A stretch of DNA of 64,000 nt. Source: Isoperla grammatica (lineage: Eukaryota; Arthropoda; Insecta; Plecoptera; Perlodidae). The DNA is taken from positions 21,075,228 through 21,139,227 of the forward strand of contig OX246746.1 in assembly GCA_945910005.1 (NCBI GenBank), read 5' to 3'. Of this stretch, positions 1 through 14,000 are shown in pieces (positions within the stretch are counted from its first letter, which is position 1; every line of letters begins with the position of its first letter). Below the pieces are notes generated by a model. That model was given only the letters and a program-made list of their open reading frames with translations, made no database searches and had not been told where the DNA came from. A program made the translations under genes and the position numbers.

Positions 1-1800
1 TTTTGCAAACATGGTCACGATAGTTAATTGACGCTCCCAATGTTTCTGGGTTACCGTGTCTGTAGTTGAGAACTGTTACAAGATAGTCAGCAACTTTCTC
101 ACATGAAACTAGTATAATTATTGTAGTGAAGATAATTGTGTCATGAAGATGAAGAGTTATTTCGGTGATCACCAGCACGATTGTGTCGGTTAGTTGTAAA
201 GCCCCAACCAACCACGGTTGTTGGCATCGCGATTGTAATCGGGATTAGGATCGGGATCGCCATTGTGCGTTTTTTTCGTTGCAATCATTACACATTACCG
301 AATAAAGTTGTGAACAGTGAACACTACCATAAGGAAAACGTAAGTTAACTCTTTCACGATTTCCGGATTAGAATTGCGATCGCGATCTCGATAATTATGT
401 GAAGGAGCCTTAAGATTGATACAACCACGATAATTATGTATATCACTATCATTATTGTTATTGTTATACTTTGATTGCTGTTATATTATGTTATAAGTCG
501 GTTGAAATACAAAACATGTTAATACTTTATACACGCAAAATGTGTATGTTGTAACAAAATATATGTTATAAAACACGTCCAAAATAACATATTAAAGCAC
601 GTATTACTATAGTTTATTGCCAGAAATGTTATGTCAAAACAAAAAGTAAGAACATATCATAATTTGATTTAACCACAAATGCATGTAGAGCACATTTTCT
701 TGATATTTAGTTTCTATTTTAGTGGTTTTCAGGCTGCAAAGGATGGTCATTTTTACTATATTTGGTGTTTGGCGTAGCATAATCTGTTGCTTAGTTTCTA
801 AGAATGTTTACATAAAGGTACCGATACGTGCACATTTTACAATGATTATGTCATGCCAACTAGAAAAGTATGATTATTGTCCTACAAAATTTAGAAAATG
901 CCAAAAAGAATTTTTATGACAAAATACTATTACAACTATTTAATCAAAATGTATACTTATCTCAACCTTTCTTTACATTTCAACTACAACCATGCAAAAT
1001 TTTAGAGATGTATTATAATTAATTGTTTTCATAGTTATATTTATCGTCCACCATTGTATATCAGTTTTCATAACCGAATAGGATAGACATTAAAAAAGTA
1101 AATAAATGCTAATTTCTTCCTGATAGCAGAAATCACATCACTCAAGGTTGAAAGCTGGGTGTCAATTTATTTGAGTATGCCTACATGTTGTTGCTAGTCA
1201 CCACCAAGAGTGTAAAGTACAATAGTATATAGCTATATCGGTATTTATTTAATCATCTATTTTAAATAAATATGTTGTCGGTTCTTAGTCCCAAACATAT
1301 AATTATTGTTATCGCAAACAGCCGTCTTCAAATAGAACATCGAACCTTTGTCTATGACTACATAGACACTCACGAGTCACGAATGTGGTGCGTGGTAAAT
1401 TGGTTTGTTTTCACACCGTGTTGTTTCTTGAAGTGTGATTGTGAAGTGTCAAATAGTATGAGACGTGTTTGCATTTTATACGAAGTTATTAAGTTTGCAA
1501 GTTAAGTATAGGCCAACAATACACCCATTCATTGAGGTGATTGCTTTTTATCCCATTCATCTTGAGCAACACAATAATAATTCCTCGGTAACCAACGGTC
1601 AAGTATGTGTAATTTTTCATATGTATGTGTAATATTTGAAATCATTTTCTTTTGTTATTAGTTCGCTTATGGAGTATATTGTTATTAGTTGATTGAGTTC
1701 CTTGACACCAATAAAATCATCCAAAGAGAAATGCTCAGTGAGCGTAGAAATGGAATACGTACAGCTGGGACTAACTGTCACTTTTGTTTGGTTATTGCAG
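1..1800. other. AT-rich upstream region, no supported gene
   Basis: Only short unconvincing open frames (for example 722-919 and 1272-1505) are present. The one structure I can name is a diverged foldback at about 195-395, described separately. A non-coding first exon or promoter of the MFSD6-type gene may lie here or beyond the window; I cannot place it. Confidence 0.5.
195..395. mobile_element. Diverged MITE, same family as 47036-47235
   Basis: It starts AAAGCCCCAACCAACCACGG and runs through GCATCGCGATTG and ATCGGGATCGCCATTGTG. It ends in a partly complementary stretch (ATTGCGATCGCGATCTCG). The copy at 47036-47235 has the same arms in a clearer inverted repeat. Confidence 0.5.
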
Positions 1801-1978
1801 GCTTGTGGTACGTGAAGCAGTGCTCAGTGAAGTAGTGAAGAAGTGAAGCGGTGAAGAAGTGAAGAAGCGTGGACGGGAATATAATGAAGGAGCGCTCTGC
1901 ACTCCAACGCAAATAACGACTCTATTTGCTCGGTTGATTTCAAGTTACCGTTAAATCGTCTTCAAACCATAACCAAAT
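1801..1978 (+). promoter_or_regulatory. 5' leader of the MFSD6-type gene, with uORF
   Basis: A good splice acceptor (pyrimidine-rich stretch then TTATTGCAG) ends at 1800, so the start-codon exon probably begins at 1801 and a non-coding first exon lies further upstream. The leader carries about six purine-rich GTGAAG/GTGAAGAA repeats (about 1810-1868) that resemble exonic splicing enhancers. An upstream ORF of ten codons runs from an ATG at 1884 to a TAA at 1914-1916 and ends 62 nt before the main ATG. The acceptor and uORF are seen directly; their use is inferred. Confidence 0.55.
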
Positions 1979-2087
1979 ATGGATGTGATCACTTTGTTCC
2001 TAAAGAAGTTCTTCCATCGGATAACGAAAGACTTGCGACAAAAAGAACTTTTACCTCTGAAGTTGCTGTTCTTCGTCCACGCATCGA
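1979..2087 (+). CDS. MFSD6: MFSD6-type gene, exon 1 (residues 1-36)
   Basis: It begins MDVITLFLKKFFHRITKD and ends in FFVHAS, the start of TM1. The donor GTGAGT follows at 2088, in phase 1. The basic, hydrophilic start fits a cytosolic N-terminus. Confidence 0.88.
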
Positions 2088-5000
2088 GTGAGTAATTAAA
2101 CTAGCACAGATCTAGTAAAGGGGTCTTTATTCTGTAACTTTTGATTCTATATCCTGTAATGAGTTCTGCGTGAATTCGGACTTTAAGGTTCAATATTATA
2201 TTTATTTCAAGATAACAAGTTTGACATCAGGCATAATTAGTTTCAAGTATAATAACTAGTTACAGAATACGGCCCCAGATATAAAGACATGCACGGGTCA
2301 GAAAATATGGTATCCGCAACCGACTCGCCCCCCTTTAGAACTCAACCCGCAGCCTGCCATACGTTTTTGGTTTTCTGTAATTTTTTGTGTAAATGTGAGT
2401 TATAAACAATATAGGGAATTGTCACGCTGTAACTTTCAGTTCAATACAATTAGAAGATGAACGTTCAATGACCACTCGCGTAGAAAACCCCCACTGAACG
2501 AAAAAAAAATATTTTTATAATATACAAAGCACAGTAATTTTGTTTAGCATAGTTAAACGTTTTCAGAAATAGAAAGTATATAATTGGAGACGTTCACGAC
2601 TCTGGATTAAAGATTTAACGTAATAAATTGAACGTGAAATTGAACCTTATAAAGTTATAATATACGCTAAAAATATGAAGAGTTCCAAAATATTGACAGG
2701 ACATTAAGGTCCGAATTCTCCAACTTCGTCAGTTCCGATTTACTAATCTCGGTTTGATCACCATGGTTTCAACAAGCATTACATTCAAAATGCAGGCCGG
2801 TCGCCATCTTTGTTCGCATAACTCCGATTACCGGAATACCGGCTAATCGAGACTAAAATTTGGTGAAACTGTCCCTAGAGCTCATACAGTTGAAAGTATA
2901 GCAAATGTCAAAAATGAAGAGCACTGGACTTTGATACTCAACAATAATATTCACATGTTTTATTAACAGCTCAATAAATTACCTTTTGTAAACGTGTTAA
3001 TTACTAGTAATTATGAAGTGTTAAAAATTAACTGCCGATTGACGGTATTAAAATAATACATCCATAATATATAGTGATCGATGTATTTTCACCACTGGCA
3101 CAAAATCGGTTTGCTAAGTGCAGTAAATTTCTAAATGAGACAGCGGGTTTGACGACTGTGTAGTATGTATGCATTGGCAATGCTTGTTGACGGATTTGTG
3201 AGGTTTACCTCGTTCATTAGCGGATGCTTGTAGTGAAGTAAACATTACACGCATTAATGTGTCGTCGGTTATTATGTCAGATCATGACCGTGAATTATTG
3301 TTACGGAAGTGCGCCTAGGTAAAAAACCTTGTCAGTTGTTAGTTAGCTCACATAGCGGCAGTACTTCCCTTATACATTGATACCATTGTTGCCAACATGT
3401 AAGCTAAGTCAAGTGAAACTGGTGAAGGAGATTTATGATACTTAGAGGAATATTCCTGACATTTGTCGCAGGCGGGAGTCACTTAATGCTGCGTCCACAC
3501 AAATTACTATTGATTACTGACTATTGACTACAACCCCACCGTGGTTATTTCTTAGTCAAGCCACAAAACCTACAAGACTCGTTTCATTAACTGCGAGTGA
3601 GAGTTCTGCGCGCTGATTGGCTGTGACTAAGACTTGACTCAGGAATGGAGATATTTTCCATTCGTTAGTCAATAGTCAAAAGTCAAAAGTAAAGTTGTGT
3701 GAACGTCAGCACGTATCGTCTATGGTTCAAATCGCTTAATCAATAGTCAATAGTCAAGTCATTTATGTGAACCGGCTCTAAGATGCTTGTTAGAAGGCTA
3801 GGATGAAGGGAGCGAATGGTGTTTCCCTGTTACATTCCAAAGATATAAGAAAAAGACTCTTGCACACACATGTAACGGTCACAGCCTACTATATAGCTGT
3901 TTGAACATGTAGTAGGCTGTTGTACAATGCTCATAACAACTGCCAATAATATCTCATTTGACAGAAGAGAGACTCGTAATGCAAAACCAAACTGTGACTA
4001 AACCGAGTTATTGCATTGTTATATTACTATAATTAGTTCAATTGTATAGTATAAAATTCTTAGTAAAGATATAAATCCAAGCATTGTCCAATAGAGTTTA
4101 AAATACACCAAACCATAAATTTTGACAGAATTCTGTAGAAGAGGGTATCACGGTGACTACCGACTCTGTTGCATGCAATTTGCATTGTGGCTAACAATAA
4201 AGTACATGAGGACAAAATGTTCTTCGACTGACGTCTGGGGCTCTATACCGTAAACCCCTTCATTGACTTGCCAAATTACAAAAAAATATCACCCCCCCCC
4301 CCCCCATCTTGTTTTCCATTTGAAATTTGAAGTCTCGTTTGCATACAACCCCCCATTCATACATATTTCCAAAATTTACCTTGTAACTTTTCTCCCTCTC
4401 ACCTAAAAGTGAGTTCAAAAGTGTACAAGCTAAGGTACATCATCACAAAGCAAGTGACAATAATTGCTTTGTTAATATTTTCCCCAGCGATCTTCGTGCT
4501 GTACCCATACCTGACCATCCATGCACGAGAACTGGGCATTAGTGTGGAGGAGACCGCCATAATGTCTGCTGTGACGCCTGTAGTCGCCATCATCATGCCT
4601 CCCTTAGCGGGCATGGTAGCTGACAAGATAGGGAACTTCAAGGTAACTACTCTAAGGTGGCATTGACGATAGAGAACTTCAAGGTAACTACTCTAAGGTG
4701 GCATTGACGATAGGGAACTTCAAAGTAAAGTTCCGTCGCGTTAAGAGCGTTCGGAAGTAATTTTGACGTTTTTAGTCAACTAATTTCTCTTAAACAAATA
4801 ATAGGATTATTATGAAAACTTACCTACTTGCAGAGGGATGTCATATCCACGCATGGTATTAAGTACATTTGTGACAAGCTTGCTCAAAAATAATAAACTC
4901 ACGTTTGAATTATGCAAATAAATTACTTTCGTCGAAAATGTTCGGCGAAATAATACGGAGAATCTGTTAAAAAAGGGTACATTGTTTTTTGAATAGGTTG

Positions 5001-8000
5001 GTGACAAATGTACTTAATACCATGCGTAGATATGACATCCCTCTACAAGTAGGTAAATATTTATAATAATCCTACTATTAGTTTAAAGAGTAGTAGTTTA
5101 AGAGACACATGTAAGACTTCTTCTGTCAAACGCTCTTAACAAGCTATAAAATGCTCAGAAGAGACAGTCGCTATACGCGGCTTATTTCAACGGAATTTCG
5201 AATGCCAGGATTTCCTGGTACCAGCGTGTTATTGTTCACTGCATGTAATGCATTGGAATGTGCTTGGAATGTGCCTAAACAACGCCTGCCAACAGACGCA
5301 TTGATAGTATCTCTACAATAACGGTGATATGAGAATGAGAAACAACTAGATTTATGTTGGTAGTTGTGACATACGTCACTTTATTATTATTACATAATCC
5401 ATGACGACATCACCTTGCAAGTTAACGCGACGGACCTTTAGCATTTACGTGGAATCACAGACACAGCGAAGCAGAGAAGAAGATAATATATTATATTGCA
5501 CTCGTGGGACATGAGTCCTGTGTTGTCAATGTATAACAAATAATAACTTCTTCGTGGTAACAGGTACGCGCACACAGACATTGGCAATGCCATGAGCCAC
5601 TAAAGCGTGCAGTTGCGTGACAGTATACGAGATAGGGAAGACCAAGGTGACATACACGTGCACGCACAACGCACATACTAACACAAAGACACTAACACAG
5701 AGAATCACACTTTACTGGTGGTTACTATGAGACATTGAGGCGCATTCGCGTTCGTTTTGTAGCTGATGCAAAACCAAATTTCGGCTATGAATCAGTTTTT
5801 CAAAATCTTGAAGCGTTCTAAAGATATCAAAAAAAAAACGTTAACTTAGCAAGATGGGCCTCTGTGTTTTTAAAACGAGTTCGATCGATTTCAAACTGCA
5901 TTCATCGCTTTTCAGATGCACTTTATAATTTGAACTGAGAGAGTAGTTCTGTAATAGGTATTGCCTACGAGGCGTTAACCAATGATTGAATCGGTGGTGA
6001 CTAGTTGCGCTATTGTTCGGAAATGGCTCAATTCCACCTGACCACACCTGATTGGTAAATCGACCTCATTTAGTGTAACACCGACACGGTGTACACTAAC
6101 ACTACACCATTCATTGACTCGGCTATTTCCATTGAGCTTGGCTAAAATAACGGCAATGTTGTCTGGGTTGGACTATGATGGATGACCTTGTCACATTGTG
6201 CATTCCTTAAACACTTTCATTGAGCTTCATGACATCACGTGCAGTCGGTAGTCGATACAAAACAACGGTGAACGGGCTAGGCTGGTTTACAGTGCCAACC
6301 TTATTAGGCTGGTATTACTGTGAGAGTACTTACTACCCATATAAGGAAAATGAACAACTTGTCTTCCAAAAATGAAACTTGTTACCTAAATCTAGTGTAT
6401 AAATTGAATTATTATTATTACTACTACTATTACTATTTTATTTAGATGACGTCTGGAATCGAAGTATTAATTAGGAATTTACAAAAATTTCGAATTTACT
6501 CCGAGTTTGTTTCTGAAAAACTAAAAGCTTTTTCATGTTTACACTTCATCAATTATTTTCTTCATCAAAAAGAACAGGGCTTCAAAGCTAGTTTCTATAA
6601 CGAATAAAATTAATTATGATGATGGATTTAACTTTAACACATTGCTATTTATAAAGTTATGGTAACATATCTTAGGCTAGCTGAACTCTCAAAAATTTCA
6701 ACGATGCTAAAACTGAAAAAAGTCAGAACTTGAACATTGTAGCAGTGAACTCAATGTTCTATATGACATATGTACTTAAATTCAAAATTGATTTCTGTCC
6801 ACATCGATGATGTGATTTATGTTTATCGTGGAAAACCCTGAGTTGAGTTTTGCAACACAAGCACGTTTATCATATTATGAGCCAAGTAAGGGCAGGATAC
6901 GGATGTAGCATAGGTACACACTAATTTGAATAAACAGAATAATATGTTTAAAACTATTGACACTGTTGGGACGTGGTTTGTCTGAGGTATCTTCAGTATT
7001 TTTAGCATGTTTATCTAACGTTTATCCAATGTAAAACGAATATTTCCTTGAAATAGTTGTGGAAGCTTAGTATAAATAGCATTGATCTATTTAAATTAGT
7101 GGACCTAAAGATTGTAGACTACACTATTTAATAAAATTTAAAATAGATACTTTTGGAAGGTCAAGATGGAGAACCAACACTTTCCGCTCCAGACAAAATG
7201 ATTATAAGATTATTTATCATGACAAAAGTGGATGATTAAATTACTAATCTAGTTACATCTACGTAGAGATTTGTTTCTACCCTAAAAAAAATAGAAGCTA
7301 GGTTGTTGTCTGTATTGGATTACGAATGGCACAGACAGCAATTATTATTCCTGTAAGTTTTACACTTTTCATGCTACCACAGGCACTGCGGACATTAGTT
7401 ACAAAGCGTGTAATGTGGTATATTTATTGTGTTGGTATACAATTATAACGCGTGCAGAAAATCTCTCCAAGAATGCATATTATAATGCACATTCAAGCAT
7501 GGTGTGTTCGCAGGAATAGGTTGATAGAAGGGATTCTAAGTTAACGTTTTTCTTTTGTATTGATATCTTGAAAATGCTCTGAGTTATATTTTTTTTAAAT
7601 GATTTCTATTAGGAATTTGGCTTCGTATCAATTAAACAATAAATTTAAAACTGTAATTGTTATATATATATACGTTATAATTGTTATATAATTTCAATAA
7701 TAAAATCTAAATAATCGAATAATTAATTACAGCAATGAAAATCTTAACAATTAAAATATTTGAAAGTTTTATAATTCATTGTTTAGCTAATAAAAAAAAA
7801 TATATATTTTCGTTTAGGAATCACTTTTTCACTATCTTGAATCGTTCTCAAAATATCAGTAAAATACCGTTCATTTTACATGGTCTGATAATGCAATCGA
7901 GCTACACGCGCTGTTTTCTGCTTTGTGTGTCTGACCCGCTAACACGAATAAATAAATATAACACTCCCATCCACGTTACCCGCCCACATTTGTTTAACGC

Positions 8001-11000
8001 TTTTGTTTCAACAACTAATTAACATCCATATAAGGACCAGTTCGATGACTTTATAAGAAGGTGTATATGTCAAGTGTTGTGACCGATCATCTCATCCTAT
8101 ACCTATACTACCGATAGAGGTGGCTCAGCGGTAAGACGCGAGACTCTAATTCGGGAGGTCGCCGGTTCGATTCCGGTCACCGGCAGTCCTGACTGAAGGT
8201 TTTTTCCGAGGTTTTCCTCAGTCTTAAAAGCGAATGCTGGGATTGAGTCATACTATCAGCTCTCGGACAATCCTTCCCCACTATCCAAACACCCTAATAT
8301 ACCTAGTTAGTCACCTGAAGAGGGGCACATCGGGTAAAGCTGGTGTGCACCCTAGAACGGGTATTCCTACAAAAATTATTATTATACCTATACTAGCCCA
8401 ACCTAGAGAGCCTATATTCAATATTGTATAGGCTCTCTAGCCCAACCTAACAAGTCTTATACCGACCTAAGATCCTTATCATCTGCCCCTTTCATGCACA
8501 CTGTTTCAAAGAAGACCAACAGATTGATGTCGTTCTTTCACACATTTGTAAATACGGTATTTCGATTGTTGTCCCAAGATTACTTTACACCTGCTTTCGT
8601 CACATCCGGGGTAGTCGTATAGCCAACCGGCGAACCGCCCGAGACACATCCGGGCCAATACCGATCGCTGATTGGCTACGAACCAGTCGCCTGTGACGAA
8701 AGCATGTGTAAGGTAGTCTTGGGACAACTAAAGTAGAGTGCGCAAGCCTCATTAGTCACAACCGATGTGTTAGGAGTTTCTAGGTAACCAACCAAAGGTC
8801 TTAAATTATTTCTAATACACCTGTTTTAGGTAGATGGTAGGAGCTAGAGAAGTATATAATTAAGTTGGTCCTATTGGATTTGGCTATTTTAGTAAGCATG
8901 AGCACACTTACGTTAGAACATTGTTTGTATACGACACCGACATCGTTCTATGCGTCACTAGCGCCGTACAGTGCAGGAGGCAAATTAAACGACACACTTC
9001 ATATAGTACAAAGTAGTTTGATTTGTTTTCGTTATTGTTATTCTTGTTAATTTATGATTTCATTGTTATTAATTATTTGCAAAGATCTATTTATTGTCCT
9101 CTTTTGTAAATCAGTTTAATAATTGAATAGGATAGACATTACAAAAAATATATATATATAAAAAAAAAATAAGTAATTGTTATAATTGTTGTGCTAGATT
9201 CTGCTGGCGTTGTTCTCTGGGTTGGGAGGCGGAGCGTCCCTCCTCCTGCTGCTCGTCCCCGTCGGAAGGGTGACAATCACGTACCCCACAAGTCTCGTCA
9301 TGGACCTCGGCTGCTCCGGTACCCCAGGCAACATCCTCCCCGGGCCTAACTTCCGCATCCCCCTCCAGCTCGGCATCGTCGGTACAGAGACCTGCCACCA
9401 CGTGAGCTCTCTGGAAGACTCAAAGACCACGAGGATTGAGACCCTCCTCGAGTCCTGTGGGTTCGTCTGCCAGGCGGTCGACCAGGAGAGCGACGAGGAT
9501 CTGGGGAGGATCCTGAAGGCGAGGAGCTATGACGTGTCGCTATCTAGCGAGACACTTGAGAACATCACGGACACCTACTCGTACACGCTACCTGGTGACG
9601 AACCGCCGCAGATACACGGAGGTAAACACACAAGGTTCGCTTCATCTCCGCTAGGTTCGTGTGCTCTTTGCGCTCGGCAGAGCGGTGCTTTGAAGCAATC
9701 GTTTCCCAACTGCAACCATTGACATGTAAACAAAACATTTTTTATATCTTATACCAATAAAATCAATATGATAACAGTTAGATCGGGGTACTAGTGAGTG
9801 ATTCGAGTAGATGCGAATAGGGAAGTAAGTTGGTACTCTTGGGTTGAGGCATGAGCCTACTTACTTTGGGGCAACTTGACACTTGGTTTATGCATATCGG
9901 AGACTGGACGTGAGCGTGATTATCATAACCAAGTCAAGAATCAAGTCATCTCCCGCCGATGTATCTGACATAACTTGTTTTGGTAGGAGGAGATCTTCGC
10001 GAAAACCGCTTCAAGCAGAATCAGGAGCATTTCCGCACGTCCATAAGGAACCTGACGTCGAGTACCTTCTTCTTCCCGACGACTGGGTTGTACAACATGA
10101 CGTGTGGACCGTCTGACGAGGACCCCTTCAAGTACGAGTGTCGCTTCGCGTCCGACGCTGCCGCCAGGGAAGGGGTTGGAGCGAAGCCGCTGACTAGGGC
10201 GGTCCTGTCGGCGAACATTGTCCCCCTCAGAGATGCTGCTGGGGGAATCCCCCTGACGAGGACACAGTTCGTGGCGCAAGCGTTGAAGCAGTGGCAACAA
10301 CCCAGCGAGAGTACTCCCTGGAACAATCCGCAACTCTTCAACGCCACTTGCAGCAACCAAGTACGTACAGGACATGCTGCGGGTGTGTTCCAGTTTAGCG
10401 GTTTAGTGCTGCTATTATCGTTTTCAAGTTTTTAAGGTACTAAACCGGATGCAATGATAGAAGTGTGGGACGGGCTGATTACTTAAATTCAACCCCCAGC
10501 GCTGCCACAATATATTTACGGTTACCGGACGGGCGAAACACTTGTCACATTTAGGCCCCGCAAAGACTACTGACCAACTGACAGATTATCACCACATTTG
10601 GCTACGTGCACTTGCTGTTCGGTTCGAAATCTATTGAAATTTGAGGGTAGTAAAATGGTGTTTGGTGTGGGTTTCCTCGGATTCCCTCACCCGCCCGCGC
10701 CCGCGGTTGAGCATGTGCTTTCCAGATTTTTATTTTACCATGTGGTTGGTATTTTCAAGTGAACCGGGCAGACAAGCCCAGCCCACCCAATAAAATAATT
10801 GAATAATAGAACAACTTGCTAATTGAAAAAGAAGAACGTTTCTTGACATGTAACACTTGGCTTGCTGAGCAAAATCAGCTACTTAATATTGTGGAACACC
10901 ACTTTATTGTATCGAGGTGTGATTGTTTCAGATCAGTGACAAGGTTGCCATATCGGTACCTCTCCTCAACCCCAACAACAGTCTGGAGGTTGAGCGCCAT

Positions 11001-14000
11001 TTGCAGCTGGGAAGTTGTCAACCTCGCTGCCTAGTGACGGTGCCTCGTAAGCAGATCTGTTCCAACGACAAGCTCGTCATCGAGTACGACGTGAAGCTCA
11101 CTTTCTGGACGTACCTGATCATCCGGGTGTTCATTGGGGTGATCGGAGGGACGGCCTTCGCCATGTTCGAGGGCGCCGTCATCGCCATCCTGCGCGAGCA
11201 CAAGGCTGACTATGGTCTACAAAGGATCTACGCGACAATTGGTGGAATGATCAGCTCGCCCCTGTCAGGGATGCTCATCGATTACGCCAGCAGAGGAAAG
11301 GATTACACCGACTTCCGGTATGCTTGGGCTTTTGTCATATATATGTAGTACTAGGTTATCGGGTTGCTGTCCACGTAACTTGCTCTCTAGAGACTGGTTG
11401 CTGGCCCAGAAATGAGCCATTGTCATTGTCTCGACGTTTCGGCAAAATCACATTTGCCATCTTCAGGATGATCCGTTGGTTTCAGAGGCTGAGAACCGAA
11501 TTTTGCCGAAACGTCGAGACAATGACAATGGCTCATTTCTGGGCCAGCAACCAGTCTCTAGAGAGCAAGTTACGTGGACAGCAGCAACCCGAGAACCTAG
11601 TACTACATCTTCTTTAGTTCGCGAAAACCTACAGAATAACATATATATATATATAAGGAAGGTTGCAATCATTTTCATTTCCGGTTTTGTGTGGTGATCA
11701 GACAGAGGACGTCTGGATACGCCTGTTAATTGGTTGAGACTTAAGAGTTTGACTGGTGATCGCAAACGTTGGATCGTAGTTATTCCTGAAATCGAAAATA
11801 AGAATACGTAATTTTCTTGTCCATTCTTTGTGACGTTTATAATTGCATAAAATAACATTTTACTAATCTGAGATCAATGAACCCTACATTTTGTTTAATC
11901 AATTTTACATTTTTTTTTTGTAACTACCTGAAATTTATTTCCCCCTACATTGAGCACAATGTATCATTTTTTAAATAATGTGAGTTCAATAGGGTAATAA
12001 GAGTAGTTATCAGTTTTCAAATTAGACCAGCAGTTATTAAGTTTCTAAGATGTTTCAATGAACATAATATTAAGGGATTTTGCAATTTTCCGATTTCGAT
12101 TTCGATTCCGATTTCCCCGATTTTCCTTCTAATCTCATTTTCATCAATTGCTGCCTATCGTTTGGCCACCAATTCATCAATAATTATTATCATGTTTTTG
12201 CCTTAGGTTATACTGCTTAATGGGCGTGTATAGCTAAATATAGCGTTTATAGTCTAGCTTGTTTTCAAAATAATACATTCACAATCAACTGTTTATCCAA
12301 ACATTGCTTTGTAAATGCCAAAATACCAAAAACATTCTTACACAATTTTGTGTTTACGAGTGGGCTAGATTAGAACGCTGCCAAAGCAAACTGAAAAACA
12401 ATAGAGTTAAATCGCAGATCTGTTCGAATATTAAAAGAACAAAATATTCCAAAATATGCCATATCAAGTAGTAAACTCAACTCAGTGTGAGATTCAAAAG
12501 CTGCGAAATGCCTTTTTTTGGCACTTTTCGGCTCGCTCGTAACAACCTAACAGTAGAACTGGAATAAATATAAACATTAACAAAAACATTAAAATTAATA
12601 AAAAACATAAAATCGTACATACATTAACATTAAACGCACACGTAGTTCCCCAGGCAGATTGCGAATATGGCATTGCTGGAGACGTTATATAAACGATTCA
12701 CACAACTTTCTGAGCAAGATTTCTAGGTGGCCCTCAAACGATTTTCCACTTACTAATTATTTTTTTAGTGCAATGCACATTTTTTGTGACGGAGAAAGGG
12801 GAGGGGGGGGGGGGTTAATTGATATGGTACTCATGGAAGAACACTTGAGCCGGAACCAGGTACAATGTTTTAGCGTGCAATAAAATAAAAGAAAGCACAA
12901 AATGAGATATTCATATTCATTTATTTAGTTTCCATTACAAAGTTGTACAAATTGTGTAGAACACGTCAAATTATTATTATATTTACAAAAGTGCGTACAC
13001 TTTACAATAAGTACACGTTTGTTCATACATCACTACATTTTGTCAATTTCAATACTTTCACTTATTCGTTTCTAATTCGTTTATCTAACTTCTGAAAAAT
13101 ATACATTCTAGAATATATTTTTGTCACACTAATCCACTTGTCTACAATAAAGCATGAGTGTGATATTATCGCAAACGTGTTATGAAATGCACCGTATAAA
13201 GGCAATGTTTGACACGAGTCACGTAATCCCAATGTTTCCTAAACATCATGGCACGTGTATTGTTCCAGGCCTGCGTTCTATTTGTACGCCGCACTCAAGA
13301 TTGCGAGCGGCTTTCTGATGTTGAATATCAACTTGGAGTTTAAATCTCCCGCCACTAATGTTATCAGAGACGTCCTTTACGTGCTGAAGAACGTCGAGAT
13401 TATTGCTCTCTTCATAGCTCTGTTCGTCATGGGTGAGTAGAACATTTATGTGCATATTATGAAGCATACACATAATATAGCAGACATAATATAAACAGTA
13501 ACATAAGCCTCGTTCAAGAAAGCGCAGCAAGATTTGCCACGCTCGTAACTGGGCCAGGATTCACAAAGATCGTAAATAGTTGGGTTTTGATTCAAAAAGA
13601 TGCCTAACTCATAAATAGGTCCCTTAGTTTTGCAAGTCGTAACAAGAAAAATCATCGCTGGGTCTTACTTCTTACTACACCTTTATATATCAAATATTGT
13701 TAGAATTTTACTATATTTTATCTTTATGAGTTTGCAGAACGGCTTAGGCAGTATCAACTCAGGAGATAGGCATCTTTGTGATTCCTGGCCCTTGTACTTA
13801 ATTCTATAGTGATTCCAGTAATGATTGACATAGACAGTCTTGTACGCTTATAGAAAAGAAAGCAATCGTGGACAACTGCTCATGGCTAGTGATTTTTGAT
13901 TTGTGCCTACTCCTTAGTCACTCGTACTTTAAGGTAGGCTTATGCTAAGATATCTTAACAATGTGTAAGTTAATATCAGTGAACAAACAAGAACATAATA

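Noticed and set aside
722..1505. Two short open frames upstream of the MFSD6-type gene
   Set aside because: They have AT-driven composition, no good start context and no splice sites or family resemblance.
6070..6099. Small palindrome TTAGTGTAACACCG with near-complement
   Set aside because: A 13-bp imperfect hairpin is expected by chance in a window of this size, and nothing around it suggests a function.
8111..8180. tRNA gene
   Set aside because: A and B boxes are present, but the acceptor stem does not pair and the sequence continues into a body and tail shared by several copies, so it is a SINE head.
9180..9430. Antisense genes over exon 3
   Set aside because: They are shadows of a GC-rich coding exon; the + strand reading is conserved and spliced in phase.
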